From NCBI RefSeq assembly GCF_018860155.1, contig NZ_JAHKNI010000018.1:1-64000 (forward strand): a DNA stretch of 64,000 nt. The letters run 5' to 3'. The notes under the pieces are model-generated. The model had not been told where the DNA came from, ran no database searches, and saw nothing but the letters and a program-made list of their open reading frames with translations. This document shows, piece by piece, positions 55,189 to 64,000 of the stretch. The translations under genes and the position numbers were made by a program. The first letter of the stretch is position 1. Every line of letters starts with the position of its first letter. The DNA comes from Nocardia albiluteola (lineage in GTDB: Bacteria > Actinomycetota > Actinomycetes > Mycobacteriales > Mycobacteriaceae).

Positions 55189-56457
55189 ATGCGTCAACCC
55201 CGTGACCTGGTTGCGGAGGCCAGAGCCTGGTTCGAATCCTTCGCCGACCGTGAGGTGGCCGAGCCGGAGTTGACCACCCTGTCCGGACGGATGATCGACG
55301 CCATCGCCGCCGACGTGCCGGAGATCGGATCCGACGCCGCGCTTCGGCAGGAACTTCGGGTCGCCGTGCACGACGGAGTCGGCGCGTACTTCAGCCAGGG
55401 GCCGCACGAGCGTCCCGGCGATATCCACCTGCCCAACACTGCCAAGGCCCTGGGCCGCGCACTGGCCCAGCGCGGCTACGACATCGCACTGCTGCAGCGC
55501 TGCTACCGGACCCTGCAGCGCATCAGCTGGGCCGAGATCATGACCTCCGCCGTTCGTGAGATCACCGATCCGGAGTTGTTGCCGGTAGTGCTGGACCTAC
55601 AGTGGGATCACCTGAGCCGCACCATATCCGGTGCTACCGAGCGCGCCGAAATGGCCTTTCTGAATGAGCTGCGGCGGCAAGCGAGCACCGCGCTGACCCG
55701 CAGGCGCGAGCTCGTCGAGGCAATCCTGCACGAGGACAGGGTCGATATCGAGCGCAGCACACGGCAACTCGGGCACAACCTCTACATCCAGCAGACCGGC
55801 CTGATCCTCTGGACTCTGGACCGCCCCCAGGAAGACTCGAGCGCGATGCTGGAGACACTTGCCGTCGACATCGCCACCGCCCTCGGCGCTCCACGTCCGC
55901 TGATGCTGCCCGCCGGCGGCCGGATGCTCTGGGCCTGGCTGGCCACACCGGAAGCGCCCGATCTCCGGAAGATCGCTCACCTGAAGGCATTTCAGCAGAA
56001 TCAACCGATCGTTCAGTTGGCCGCCGGGGTCCCCGCGACCGGTCTGGAAGGGTTCCGCGTCAGCCACCAGGAAGCCCTACGGGCCTACCGGATCGCCGCG
56101 GAGACCGAGCCCGCGCCGGTCACCCTGTACCGCGATGTCGAACTCGTCAGCTGTCTGGCCGCCGACATCGCCGCACTCTCCCGATTGGTGCGCCGCGAAC
56201 TGGGCGGCCTCGCGGAGCGAGGCGCGGCCACCGCGCGACTGCGCGAAACCACCCTGGTCTACCTCGAACAAGGCAGTATGGCCAAGGCCGCCGAAGCGCT
56301 GAGCGTGCACAAGAACACAGTGCTGTACCGGATGCAGCAGGTCGACGAATTACTGCCACAGCCGCTCGACGAACACAAGATGGCCTTGGAGGTGGCTCTC
56401 CGGGTGGTGGCCACCCTCGGTGAACGGGTGCTCCCGGATCTGCGCCCCGACCTGTAG
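55189..56457 (+). CDS. PucR-family transcriptional regulator
   Basis: A 422-aa regulator divergent from the beta-oxidation operon, with 140 bp between the starts. The N-terminal 180 residues form a RsbR/GGDEF-like sensor region (GRMIDAIAADVPEI, LQRCYRTLQRISWAEIMTSA). The C-terminus has the PucR HTH: LRETTLVYLEQGSMAKAAEA followed by LSVHKNTVLYRMQQVDELL. PucR/CdaR proteins usually act on adjacent catabolic operons, so control of 48174-55048 is a reasonable inference. Confidence 0.88.
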   Translation: MRQPRDLVAEARAWFESFADREVAEPELTTLSGRMIDAIAADVPEIGSDAALRQELRVAVHDGVGAYFSQGPHERPGDIHLPNTAKALGRALAQRGYDIALLQRCYRTLQRISWAEIMTSAVREITDPELLPVVLDLQWDHLSRTISGATERAEMAFLNELRRQASTALTRRRELVEAILHEDRVDIERSTRQLGHNLYIQQTGLILWTLDRPQEDSSAMLETLAVDIATALGAPRPLMLPAGGRMLWAWLATPEAPDLRKIAHLKAFQQNQPIVQLAAGVPATGLEGFRVSHQEALRAYRIAAETEPAPVTLYRDVELVSCLAADIAALSRLVRRELGGLAERGAATARLRETTLVYLEQGSMAKAAEALSVHKNTVLYRMQQVDELLPQPLDEHKMALEVALRVVATLGERVLPDLRPDL

Positions 56458-56670
56458 GCTGGGGTGCGCGCGGCTATCACACCTCAGTCCGATTCCAGGT
56501 CATACCAAGGGATTACATCGAACGAGAATCCGGTCGATAACTTCGAATCGTCACTCCCGCTCTCGACACACAAACAGCTCCCGCTGAAATCGAAGCTCCG
56601 ATCGACATCGGTCGATCGGCATCGAGGACGGGCGAAGTTGGCATCTCCGACCCAGCTCTCAGGAAGATTC

Positions 56671-57738
56671 ATGACCACACCAGCCTTGGTTCCAGAGTCA
56701 TTTCCACGATCAGCGCGACCCGGAGCCGACGGTGATTACGCCCGTCTGTTGCGCCGGATCTCCGACGCGGGACTGATGACCCGGCGTCCCCTCTACTACA
56801 CGGTCCGGCTCAGCCTAGTCGGGATCGCGTTCACGGCCGGCTGGGCGGCGTTCGTGCTGGTCGGTGACTCGTGGTGGACGCTCATGGTTGCGGCATTCAT
56901 GGCCGTGGCGTGCGCTCAGGTCGCCCTGGTCATGCACGATGTCGCGCACCGCCAAGTCTTCCGGCTACGGCGGCCGACGGAGATCGTGGGCCGGGTCGTG
57001 GGCAACGCCGGAATAGGCCTGGCGTACGGCTGGTGGCAGGACAAGCACACCCGGCATCACGCCAACCCGAACCACGAGGAACTCGACCCCGATGTCGCAC
57101 CCGACATTCTCCTCTGGTCACAACGGCAAGCACAGGCCAGCCGTGGCCTGCCTCGTCTCATCGCGAGGGCACAGGCATTCCTGTTCTTCCCCCTGCTGAT
57201 GCTGTTGGGCCTGAACCTCCACCTGTCCGGCGTCCGTGCGCTCGCAAGCCGATCGGTCAAACACCGCGGACTGGAGGGGGCGCTGTTGTTCGGCCACTTC
57301 GCCGCCTATCTGGCCGCACTGTTCGCGGTTCTGCCCGCCGACAAAGCGTTCGCGTTCCTCGCTGTCCACCAAGCGATGTTCGGCCTGTACATGGGCTGCA
57401 TCTTCGCCCCGAACCACAAGGGCATGCCGACTCTGATCGGCGACGACCGCCCCGACTACCTACGCCGGCAAGTGCTGACCTCCCGCGACGTGCGGGGCGG
57501 CGTGTTGACCGACCTCGCCCTCGGCGGACTCAACTATCAGATCGAGCACCACCTGTTCCCGAGCATGCCGACCCCGAACCTGCGTCACGCCCAGGTGATC
57601 GTCCGCGACTACTGCGCCGAAATCGGCGTGCCCTACCACGAGACCGGGCTGATCTCCTCGTACCGCGAGGCACTGAAGCATCTGCACCACGTCGGCGCAC
57701 CCCTGCGGACCACCGGCCCACGGCAGAACGCCGAATGA
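56671..57738 (+). CDS. Membrane fatty-acid desaturase
   Basis: A 355-aa membrane di-iron desaturase. The three histidine boxes are HDVAHRQVF, HTRHHANPNH and QIEHHLFPSM, with transmembrane segments between (LVGIAFTAGWAAFVLVGDSW, AFLFFPLLMLLGLNLHL). It lacks an N-terminal cytochrome b5 domain. The ATG at 56671 follows AGGAAGATTC. Q rather than H opens the third box, as in front-end desaturases and DesA3-like enzymes. The 213 bp before it hold no gene. It is convergent with the sigma-factor gene. Confidence 0.9.
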   Translation: MTTPALVPESFPRSARPGADGDYARLLRRISDAGLMTRRPLYYTVRLSLVGIAFTAGWAAFVLVGDSWWTLMVAAFMAVACAQVALVMHDVAHRQVFRLRRPTEIVGRVVGNAGIGLAYGWWQDKHTRHHANPNHEELDPDVAPDILLWSQRQAQASRGLPRLIARAQAFLFFPLLMLLGLNLHLSGVRALASRSVKHRGLEGALLFGHFAAYLAALFAVLPADKAFAFLAVHQAMFGLYMGCIFAPNHKGMPTLIGDDRPDYLRRQVLTSRDVRGGVLTDLALGGLNYQIEHHLFPSMPTPNLRHAQVIVRDYCAEIGVPYHETGLISSYREALKHLHHVGAPLRTTGPRQNAE

Positions 57739-57796
57739 AAGTTCCGACACTACACCGCATCTCACGTCTACAGCCCATCCGCAGGACCATTGCCCA

Positions 57797-58855
57797 CTAT
57801 TCGAGGTAATCCCGTAGCAACTGTGAGCGCGATGGGTGACGTAGCTTCGACATCGTCTTCGACTCGATCTGCCGGATCCGCTCACGGGTGACGCCGTAAA
57901 CCTTCCCGATGTCGTCGAGCGTTCGAGGCTTCCCATCACTCAGGCCGTAACGCAGGCGCATGACGCCGGCTTCGCGCTCGCTGAGCGTGTCGAGTACCGA
58001 CCGCAACTGCTCCTGCAGCAGAGTGAACGCTACCTTCTCGACGGCCACGACAGCCTCGGAGTCTTCGATGAAATCGCCGAACTGGGTCGCGCCCTCGTCA
58101 CCGAGCGTCTGGTCCAACGAGATCGGTTCCCGCGCGATTTGCCGAACCTCGAGAACCTTCGCGGGTGTAATACCTAATTCCGTGGCAAGCTCCTGGGCTG
58201 TTGCCTCGCGGCCCAGCTGCTGCAGCAGTTCGCGCTCTACACGCGCAAGCTTGTTGATGATCTCCACCATGTGCACGGGGATTCGTATGGTGCGGGCCTG
58301 GTCGGCCATGGCGCGAGAAATCGCCTGGCGAATCCACCATGTGGCATAGGTCGAGAACTTGAATCCTCTGCTGTAGTCGAACTTTTCGACCGCCCGCACC
58401 AGACCCACATTGCCCTCCTGGATCAGGTCGAGGAAGGCCATGCCCCGCCCGCTGTACCGTTTGGCGATCGACACCACCAGCCGCAGGTTTGCCTCGAGCA
58501 GATGATCTCTGGCCGCGATGCCGTCCTGTACGAGCCAGGTCAGGTCTCGGTGACGTGCGATCGTGAGATCCGGGGGCCCCTCGCATTCGGCCTGCAGTTT
58601 CTGCACCGCATACAGACCGACTTCGATCCGGACCGCGAGATCGACCTCCTCGGCCGCGGAGAGTAGGGGAACTCGCCCGATCTGCTTCAGATACGCCCGT
58701 ATCGAGTCTCCACCGGAGGTGACCTCCGCTTCCTTGCGCGCCCGACGCAGCGCCGGAGACTCGTCCTCATCCCAGATGTCGTCCGCAGCATCATCCTGCT
58801 GCGCCGAGGTGCCAGTGGAATCTTGGTCATTTGGTTCGCCTGCGGTCAGTGCCAC
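57797..58855 (-). CDS. RNA polymerase sigma factor, SigA/SigB-like sigma-70
   Basis: A 352-aa sigma-70 factor. Region 1.2 is DSIRAYLKQIGRVPLLSAAE and region 2 includes NLRLVVSIAKRYSGRGMAFL, LIQEGNVGLVRAVEKFDYSR and GFKFSTYATWWIRQAISRAM. Region 4.2 is GKVYGVTRERIRQIESKTMS. The N-terminal DIWDEDESPALRRARKEAE and the end HPSRSQLLRDYLE match the principal factor SigA, but the long SigA N-terminal extension is missing. It is therefore a SigA paralogue or SigB-class factor. The GTG at 58855 follows GGAGAGGCGAAT; ATG 58885 is an alternative. Confidence 0.88.
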   Translation of the reverse strand: MALTAGEPNDQDSTGTSAQQDDAADDIWDEDESPALRRARKEAEVTSGGDSIRAYLKQIGRVPLLSAAEEVDLAVRIEVGLYAVQKLQAECEGPPDLTIARHRDLTWLVQDGIAARDHLLEANLRLVVSIAKRYSGRGMAFLDLIQEGNVGLVRAVEKFDYSRGFKFSTYATWWIRQAISRAMADQARTIRIPVHMVEIINKLARVERELLQQLGREATAQELATELGITPAKVLEVRQIAREPISLDQTLGDEGATQFGDFIEDSEAVVAVEKVAFTLLQEQLRSVLDTLSEREAGVMRLRYGLSDGKPRTLDDIGKVYGVTRERIRQIESKTMSKLRHPSRSQLLRDYLE

Positions 58856-59154
58856 ATTCGCCTCTCCGAGTGATTCGGGCGGCATCGCGATTCGAGAAAC
58901 AGGACCGCAGAGAGGCCTCGAGCGGCTCGGCAATCACCGGGACCAATGACCAGCGTACTGGTCAACACACGAAGTGAGGCGACTACCGGCCCCAGCCCAT
59001 ACCTTCCACTACGCTTCGCGGTGATCTGCCATGTGATCAGTACGGCCGAAGCACGATGCGAGGGATCGTCGGAGGTCATGGCATAGTGAGGGTCGAGGAC
59101 GGGCTCCTTACCAAAATTTGCCCGACTCACTACAGAAGAGAAGTTGTTTACAGC

Positions 59155-59358
59155 ATGACTCAAGGCAGCGTGAAGTGGTTCAACGGTGAAAAGGGCTTCG
59201 GCTTCATCGCTCAAGACGGAGGCGGCCCGGACGTCTTCGTGCATTACTCGGCCGTGAGCGGCGCGGGTTACAAATCCCTCGATGAGGGTCAGCGTGTCGA
59301 GTTCTCGGTGGAGCAGGGCCAGAAGGGCCCCCAAGCCGTGGACGTCAGCGTCATCTGA
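59155..59358 (+). CDS. cspA: Cold-shock protein CspA family
   Basis: A 67-aa single cold-shock domain that binds single-stranded RNA and DNA and acts as an RNA chaperone. Both RNP motifs are present (GEKGFGFIAQ and DVFVHYSAV). The N-terminus MTQGSVKWFNGEKGFGF sets the start at ATG 59155; the upstream sequence is an A/T-rich leader. It has its own strong terminator. The neighbouring sigma factor and desaturase fit a cold or membrane-stress theme, which is inference. Confidence 0.95.
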   Translation: MTQGSVKWFNGEKGFGFIAQDGGGPDVFVHYSAVSGAGYKSLDEGQRVEFSVEQGQKGPQAVDVSVI

Positions 59359-59378
59359 TTCATCCCGAGTTCGTGAAG

Positions 59379-59411
59379 AGCTTCGCACCGACCACGGTGC
59401 GAAGCTTTTTT
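59379..59411 (+). terminator. Intrinsic terminator of the cold-shock gene
   Basis: A perfect 12-bp stem (AGCTTCGCACCG and its complement) with a 4-base loop (ACCA) is followed by six T residues. It lies 20 bp after the stop codon and is a textbook rho-independent terminator, unusual in this high-GC window. Confidence 0.95.
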
Positions 59412-59488
59412 GTTCGAGCGGCCTGCGCGGCTTCAGTGGACACCGGGTGCGAGCGGGCCGGCGTCCCGAGCAGGCGGTGGCACGGACA

Positions 59489-59914
59489 TCACGCCGCCCG
59501 TAGCGGGCCGGAGAACGATTTGCGCAGCGAGGACGAGGCCAGTGGCAGGAGGGCTGCCAGCAGCTTGCCCTTGAACGCCCGCGGAGTCCGGGTGAGTTCG
59601 ACATCGACTCGGGTGCCGTCCGATTCGGAGGTGACCCGGAAGACCCAGCCGCCGCCCGCGCCGAAGAGCTTGGAGTCCAATGTGGTGACCGTGACGGTGT
59701 CGCCGTCCGGATTCCACTGGTAGCGGGCACGCTCCCAAGCGGCGGCGGTGCCCTCGGTGACCTCGGCCCAGTTGTCGCCGCGGTCGTGGACGACGAAATG
59801 CTCGGTGTCGATGCTCGGCCACATCTCGGTGCGGGCAGGCGAAAAATCGGTGAGAACCCGCACCACCTCGGCGGGGGGCAGGGTGGAGAAGAGATGAAAG
59901 CGAACCGTTGTCAT
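59489..59914 (-). CDS. SRPBCC-family protein
   Basis: A 141-aa START-like fold protein. It begins MTTVRFHLFSTLPPAEVVRV, has WAEVTEGTAAAWERARYQWN and ends with a C-terminal helix (LAALLPLASSSLRKSFSGPL). SRPBCC proteins bind hydrophobic ligands in a deep pocket, or act as polyketide cyclases. No ligand can be inferred. It is a single gene between the cold-shock terminator and the divergent LuxR-type regulator at 60045. Confidence 0.82.
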   Translation of the reverse strand: MTTVRFHLFSTLPPAEVVRVLTDFSPARTEMWPSIDTEHFVVHDRGDNWAEVTEGTAAAWERARYQWNPDGDTVTVTTLDSKLFGAGGGWVFRVTSESDGTRVDVELTRTPRAFKGKLLAALLPLASSSLRKSFSGPLRAA

Positions 59915-60044
59915 GGCGATAACCCTGGCCGCCGGGGCCGGGTCGCCGAATCTGTCATGTGACGCTGGGGTGACGTAATCCTGCTTCGGTAAGGTCGCGG
60001 CGGGTCGCGTACGCCGTCACGTGCCCGGGAGGAGAACGCCGCAC

Positions 60045-62759
60045 ATGCCGATGGTCGGACGACACACCGAACTGAGAGACCTGACGGCACTCGTGGACGA
60101 CCCCGTTGGCCGGAACGGCATCCTGATCGAGGGGGAACCCGGGATCGGGAAGTCGACGCTCGTGGACGAGACCGTAGCGAAGGCGGCCCGCGCGGGGCTG
60201 CGAGTATTGCGCACCGCCGGTGCGGAAGCCGAGCACAGCCTCAACTACGCCGCACTACAGCGGCTGCTGTACCCCCTGCGCCGCACTTTCGACACCCTTC
60301 CGGCCCGGCAGTTCGACGCGCTGACGACCGCATTGGGGATGTCGGATGCCGAGGGCGAGCCGAGCTTGCACCTGGTGGGTCTGGCCACATTGACGCTGCT
60401 TGCCGATCTGGCGGCCGAACAGTCGGTGCTGGTGATTGCCGAGGATGTGCACTGGCTCGATCCCGCCAGTGCCGAGGTGCTCGCGTTCGTCGCGCGTCGC
60501 GTCGACTCCGAACCCCTCGCCCTGCTCGCCACGGCGCGTGGGGGCAGCGACTCGCCGCTGCGCGAGGCCGGACTGACCGCCCTGTGTCTGGGTCCGCTGC
60601 CGGAGGACGACGCGAAGGCGCTGCTCGACAGCATTGCGCCGGGCCTGTCCGCCCCCATCCGTCACCGGGTACTCGCCGAGGCGCACGGCAATCCGCTCGC
60701 CCTGACCGAACTGCCAACGGCCGCGGCTGAACTCGGCGGACCGGCCGTGACGCTGCCGCTGACCGAGCGCCTCGAGCGCGCGTTCTCGGCGCGCGGCGCC
60801 GCGCTGCCCGACCGCACCCGATCGGCATTGCTGGTCGCGGCGCTCGACGATGGTGACTCGGTGACCGAAACACTGGCCGCCGCCGGGATTCTCCTCGGCT
60901 CGCCGGTGGGGACCGAGGTGCTCGCGCCGGCCGTGGCGGCCAAGCTGATCACCCTCGGTTCGGGCACGGTGACCTTCCGCCATCCTCTGGTCCGCTCGGC
61001 CCTCGCCGCGGCGGCGACGCCCGAGGAACGTAGCCACGCCCACCTCGCGCTCGCCGATCTGCTCGCGGGCTCGCCCGATCGCCAGGTGTGGCATCGGGCG
61101 GCGGGCGCCACCGGTGCCGACGAGCAGGTGGCCACCGCTCTCGAGGAGGCCGCTGAACGGTCCCGGCATCGTGGCGGCGCGGTCACAGCGCTCGAACGGG
61201 CCGCGGATCTGAGCGCCACTCCCGCCCGGCGGGCGGATCGCCTGCTGCGCGCGGCCGAACTGGCCGTCGACTCCGGGCACCGGGCCACCACCGAACGACT
61301 GGTCGACGCCGCCCGCGCGCTGCCGCTCACCGCCGCGCAGGAGGCCACCGCCAACTGGCTGCTGAGCGGGTTCGAGGACGGCATGCGCGAAAGCCCGTCG
61401 CGCATCGGCGAACTCGCGAAGCTGGCAGCCTCGGTTGCCGCGGACGGGTATACGGATCCCGCGCTGCGGATCATGTGGGGTGCGGCCATGCGGTGCTTCT
61501 GGGCCGAACCGGGACCTGAGACCCGGCGCGCGGTGCTCGCGGTCGCGGACACCTTCGGTATTCCCGACGGTGACCCGCGCAAGCTGGCGATCGACTCGAT
61601 CGTGGCTCCGTTGGACCGTGGCGAACAGGTCCTCGGGCAGTTGCGGGCGCTGGCCGCGGTGACCGGGCGCGATCCGGAGGTCGACCACTTCCTCAGCAGC
61701 GCGGCCTATCAGGTCGGGGCCTTCGATCTGGCGGCGCACTTCGCCGGTGCGGCCGCCCCGGCGTTCCGGTCCGCCGGACGGCTGGGGCTGCTGACCCGGG
61801 CACTCGCGATCCAGGCGTGGAGCCTGGCCCGGCTCGGTGACCTCAACGCCGCCGCGCCCATCGCGGCCGAGGCCGTGACTTTCGCCGGAGAGACGGCGGC
61901 GCCGTTCATGCAAGCGGTGGTGACCGCGGTACAGGCCGAAATCGCGGCGCTGCGCGGCGATTACGAGGCCGCGAGGACCTTCGCGGCGGATGCCGAACGG
62001 ACCGGGCTGGCCGCGGGCGCGCGGCCGGTGCTGGCCACGGTTCAGCTCGCCCGGGGACTCGTCGCGCTGGGCGAGGGGCGATTCGAGGATGCCTTCACCG
62101 ATCTGACGCGCATTCACGATCCGCGCGACCCGTCCTACTCGCTGACCTTGCGCGCGTGCTTCCTCACCGAAACGGCCGAGGCCGCCGTTCGCGCCGGGCA
62201 GACCGAGGCCGCGGCGGAATTGCTGCGCGGCCTGGAACCGATTGCGGCGGCCACGTCTTCGCCCGCGCTGCACATCGGGTTGCGTTATGCCCGAGCGGTT
62301 CTCGCCGGCGATTCGGCTGGGAAGCTGTTCGAGGCCGCCCTGGCGGCCGATCTTACGGGCTGGCCGGCCGAGCGCGGCCGTCTGCATCTCGCGTATGGCG
62401 AGTGGCTGCGCCGGCAGCGCCGGGTGGCGGAATCCCGCACGCATCTGCGCACGGCCCGGGAGACTTTCGACGCGCTCGGCTTCACGGCGTGGAGTGAGCG
62501 GGCCCGGCTCGAACTGCGCAGCGCGGGCGAATCGAGCCCGAATCGGGATCCGGACGCCCGCGAGCGGCTCACCCCGCACGAGCTGAGCATCGCGCAATTG
62601 GCGGCGCAGGGATTGACCAATCGGGAGATCGGGCAGCGGTTGTACCTGTCGCATCGGACCGTGAGCACCCATCTGCACCGGATCTTCCCGAAGCTCGGGA
62701 TCAGCTCGCGGGGTGATCTCGCGGCATTGCTGCCGGCCGAGGAGGACATCCCCGGGTAG
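60045..62759 (+). CDS. Large LuxR-family regulator with AAA ATPase (LAL type)
   Basis: A 904-aa regulator. The N-terminal ATPase has Walker A GEPGIGKS at residues 30-37 and Walker B SVLVIAEDVHWLDPASAEVL. A long helical, TPR-like middle follows. The C-terminal LuxR HTH is LTPHELSIAQLAAQGLTNRE followed by IGQRLYLSHRTVSTHLHRIF. The ATG at 60045 is chosen because GGGAGGAG lies about 10 bases upstream; the frame is open from a GTG at 60021. LAL proteins activate secondary-metabolite or sugar operons on ligand and ATP binding. The lipoprotein hydrolase gene downstream may be a target. Confidence 0.92.
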   Translation: MPMVGRHTELRDLTALVDDPVGRNGILIEGEPGIGKSTLVDETVAKAARAGLRVLRTAGAEAEHSLNYAALQRLLYPLRRTFDTLPARQFDALTTALGMSDAEGEPSLHLVGLATLTLLADLAAEQSVLVIAEDVHWLDPASAEVLAFVARRVDSEPLALLATARGGSDSPLREAGLTALCLGPLPEDDAKALLDSIAPGLSAPIRHRVLAEAHGNPLALTELPTAAAELGGPAVTLPLTERLERAFSARGAALPDRTRSALLVAALDDGDSVTETLAAAGILLGSPVGTEVLAPAVAAKLITLGSGTVTFRHPLVRSALAAAATPEERSHAHLALADLLAGSPDRQVWHRAAGATGADEQVATALEEAAERSRHRGGAVTALERAADLSATPARRADRLLRAAELAVDSGHRATTERLVDAARALPLTAAQEATANWLLSGFEDGMRESPSRIGELAKLAASVAADGYTDPALRIMWGAAMRCFWAEPGPETRRAVLAVADTFGIPDGDPRKLAIDSIVAPLDRGEQVLGQLRALAAVTGRDPEVDHFLSSAAYQVGAFDLAAHFAGAAAPAFRSAGRLGLLTRALAIQAWSLARLGDLNAAAPIAAEAVTFAGETAAPFMQAVVTAVQAEIAALRGDYEAARTFAADAERTGLAAGARPVLATVQLARGLVALGEGRFEDAFTDLTRIHDPRDPSYSLTLRACFLTETAEAAVRAGQTEAAAELLRGLEPIAAATSSPALHIGLRYARAVLAGDSAGKLFEAALAADLTGWPAERGRLHLAYGEWLRRQRRVAESRTHLRTARETFDALGFTAWSERARLELRSAGESSPNRDPDARERLTPHELSIAQLAAQGLTNREIGQRLYLSHRTVSTHLHRIFPKLGISSRGDLAALLPAEEDIPG

Positions 62760-62842
62760 CCGTTCTTCCGTGCGGGCCACCGACACCGATTACGTCATCC
62801 GACGCTCGCGACCGTCACCGCGCGGTCCATAGCGTCGATGTC

Positions 62843-63895
62843 ATGAACATCAGCAGACGATTTTTCGGTGGTGCGCTCGCCGCGGGCACGGCGAGCCTGA
62901 CCGCGGCCTCGCTCAGCGCCTGCGGCCCGGACTCCGCCGCCGCACCCGCGACCACGACCCCGGTTCCCGGCGCGGAACTGCGGAAGGGCTCGGGCGAGAA
63001 CACCACGCTGGGCCCGATCAAGCAGATCGACGCCGGTGTCCTCAGCGTCGCGTACGCCGAATTCGGGCCCAGCACCGGGCAACCGGTGATCCTGCTGCAC
63101 GGCTGGCCCTACGACGCCTACAGCTATGCCGATGTCGGGCCGCTGCTGGCGGCCGCCGGGTACCGGGTGCTGGTGCCGTTCCTGCGGGGCTACGGCGCGA
63201 CGACCTTCCTGTCCGCGCAGACGGTCCGCAACGGGCAGCAGTCGGCCATTGCCCGCGACATCGTCGATTTCATGGATGCTCTGCACATCGACAAGGCGGT
63301 GTTCGGTGGATACGACTGGGGCGCCAGGACGGTGGACATCATCGCCGCGTTGTGGCCGCAGCGGGTCAAGGCGATCGTGGCGGTGAGCGGGTACATCGTG
63401 ACAGTGCAGGCGGCCCAGCAGCAGCCGCTGGCGCCGGAGGCCGAGCTGGGCTGGTGGTATCAGTACTACTTCGCTACCGAACGCGGCCGCCTGGGCTACA
63501 GCCGCAACCGGCACGACTTCAACAAGCTGATCTGGAAGCGCGCCTCCCCGGCCTGGAATTTCGACGACGCCACCTACGACCGCACCGCACCGGCCTTCGA
63601 CAATCCCGATCACGTCGACATCGTCATCTCCAACTACCGTTGGCGCCTGAGCCTCGCGCCTGGTGAGCCCCAATACGACGCCTACGAACAGCAACTCGCC
63701 ACCGGGCCTGCCATCACGGTGCCCGCCATCACCATCGGCAGCGACTTCGACGGCGCGGCCAAGGACGGAAAGCCCTACGCCGCCAGGTACACCGGCAAAC
63801 ACGAGCATCGCGTCCTCGACGGCATCGGGCACAACGTCCCGCAGGAGGCGCCGCACCCGTTCGCCCAGGCGATCATCGACGCCGACCATCTCTGA
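62843..63895 (+). CDS. Tat-exported lipoprotein alpha/beta hydrolase
   Basis: A 350-aa secreted hydrolase. The signal MNISRRFFGGALAAGTASLT has a twin-arginine motif (SRRFFG) and then LSAC, a lipobox, so it is probably a Tat-exported membrane-anchored lipoprotein. The fold motifs are VILLHGWPYDAYSYAD (oxyanion HGWP) and the elbow GGYDWGARTVD, where the nucleophile is an Asp, as in epoxide hydrolases and haloalkane dehalogenases. A late His is in GIGHNVPQEAPH. Epoxide hydrolase-like or dehalogenase-like activity is the most probable; the substrate is unknown. Confidence 0.9.
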   Translation: MNISRRFFGGALAAGTASLTAASLSACGPDSAAAPATTTPVPGAELRKGSGENTTLGPIKQIDAGVLSVAYAEFGPSTGQPVILLHGWPYDAYSYADVGPLLAAAGYRVLVPFLRGYGATTFLSAQTVRNGQQSAIARDIVDFMDALHIDKAVFGGYDWGARTVDIIAALWPQRVKAIVAVSGYIVTVQAAQQQPLAPEAELGWWYQYYFATERGRLGYSRNRHDFNKLIWKRASPAWNFDDATYDRTAPAFDNPDHVDIVISNYRWRLSLAPGEPQYDAYEQQLATGPAITVPAITIGSDFDGAAKDGKPYAARYTGKHEHRVLDGIGHNVPQEAPHPFAQAIIDADHL

Positions 63896-63905
63896 CCCGC
63901 CCGAG

Positions 63906-63941
63906 ACCGCCGGGCCCAGCCACACAACTGGGCCCGGCGGT
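63906..63941. terminator. Terminator between convergent genes
   Basis: A perfect 13-bp stem (ACCGCCGGGCCCA and its complement) with a 10-base loop. It lies between the hydrolase stop and the end of a minus-strand gene at the right edge. Confidence 0.8.
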
Positions 63942-63948
63942 GTGCGGT

Positions 63949-64000
63949 CTACAGGGCGCCGCGGCGCCGCATTCGACCGCCGGCCTCGAGCTCGATGATC
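63949..64000 (-). CDS. C-terminal end of a gene running off the window
   Basis: The minus strand reads IIELEAGGRMRRRGAL before a TAG at 63949-63951. A convergent terminator just beyond supports a real gene end. The product cannot be identified from 16 residues. Confidence 0.45.
   Translation of the reverse strand, partial: IIELEAGGRMRRRGAL

Noticed and set aside
55215..55245. T-loop-like sequence GGTTCGAATCC suggesting a tRNA
   Set aside because: It lies within the PucR coding sequence and no acceptor, D or anticodon arm can be folded around it.
1..64000. CRISPR arrays, rRNA or tRNA genes
   Set aside because: No regularly spaced repeats, cas genes, rRNA segments or cloverleaf structures were noticed in a read of both strands.

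Overview
The window is high-GC actinobacterial chromosome. An antigen-85-like esterase, an acyl-ACP desaturase, a mycobacterial-type sigma factor and many lipid-metabolism genes point to a mycolic-acid-containing genus, most like Nocardia; this assignment is by family content, not by any search. No rRNA, tRNA or CRISPR array was seen.

Layout. 1-2.4 kb: a hypothetical gene, an antigen-85-like secreted esterase, and a membrane-protein remnant cut by an IS3 transposase fragment. 2.4-7.6 kb: an AraC regulon (divergent quinone-reductase-like gene, AraC regulator, and an acyl-CoA ligase / amidohydrolase / atypical SDR operon). Two near-identical 46-bp elements precede both targets at almost the same distance from the start codon. 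7.66-8.66 kb is about 1 kb of non-coding DNA. 8.66-22.5 kb: one six-gene operon of large, non-secreted, beta-rich proteins (a DUF6603-like 1266-aa protein, two large conserved proteins, and three paralogous modular proteins with discoidin-like and Ig-like parts). It closes with a perfect hairpin and is followed by an integrase remnant. This is the least understood system here. 23-30 kb: a SARP/AfsR-type regulator, then a four-gene unit (two small membrane proteins, amidase, FAD oxidoreductase). 30-34 kb: an acyl-ACP desaturase divergent from a UvrA-like class II ABC ATPase.

33.9-40.4 kb looks like a genomic island. Fragments of four unrelated genes lie on one side and a tyrosine-recombinase remnant on the other. 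Between them sits a 1531-aa protein with an Mrr-like nuclease domain, a STAND-type P-loop NTPase and a long helical C-terminus, the architecture of antiviral STAND (Avs) defence proteins. The insertion seems to have cut an alpha/beta-hydrolase gene at the end of a MarR-linked operon.

40.4-46 kb: that operon (NmrA-like and hemerythrin genes), its divergent MarR regulator, a second NmrA-like gene preceded by a matching 23-bp palindrome, a DUF5996 gene, a broken DUF1275 gene and a GNAT. 46-55 kb: a flavoprotein disulfide reductase with a small membrane protein, then a fatty-acid beta-oxidation operon (CoA ligase, thiolase, FadB-type fusion, acyl-CoA dehydrogenase, MaoC hydratase) divergent from a PucR regulator. 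56-64 kb: membrane desaturase, SigA-like sigma factor, cold-shock protein with a strong terminator, SRPBCC protein, large LuxR-type ATPase regulator, and a Tat-exported lipoprotein alpha/beta hydrolase.
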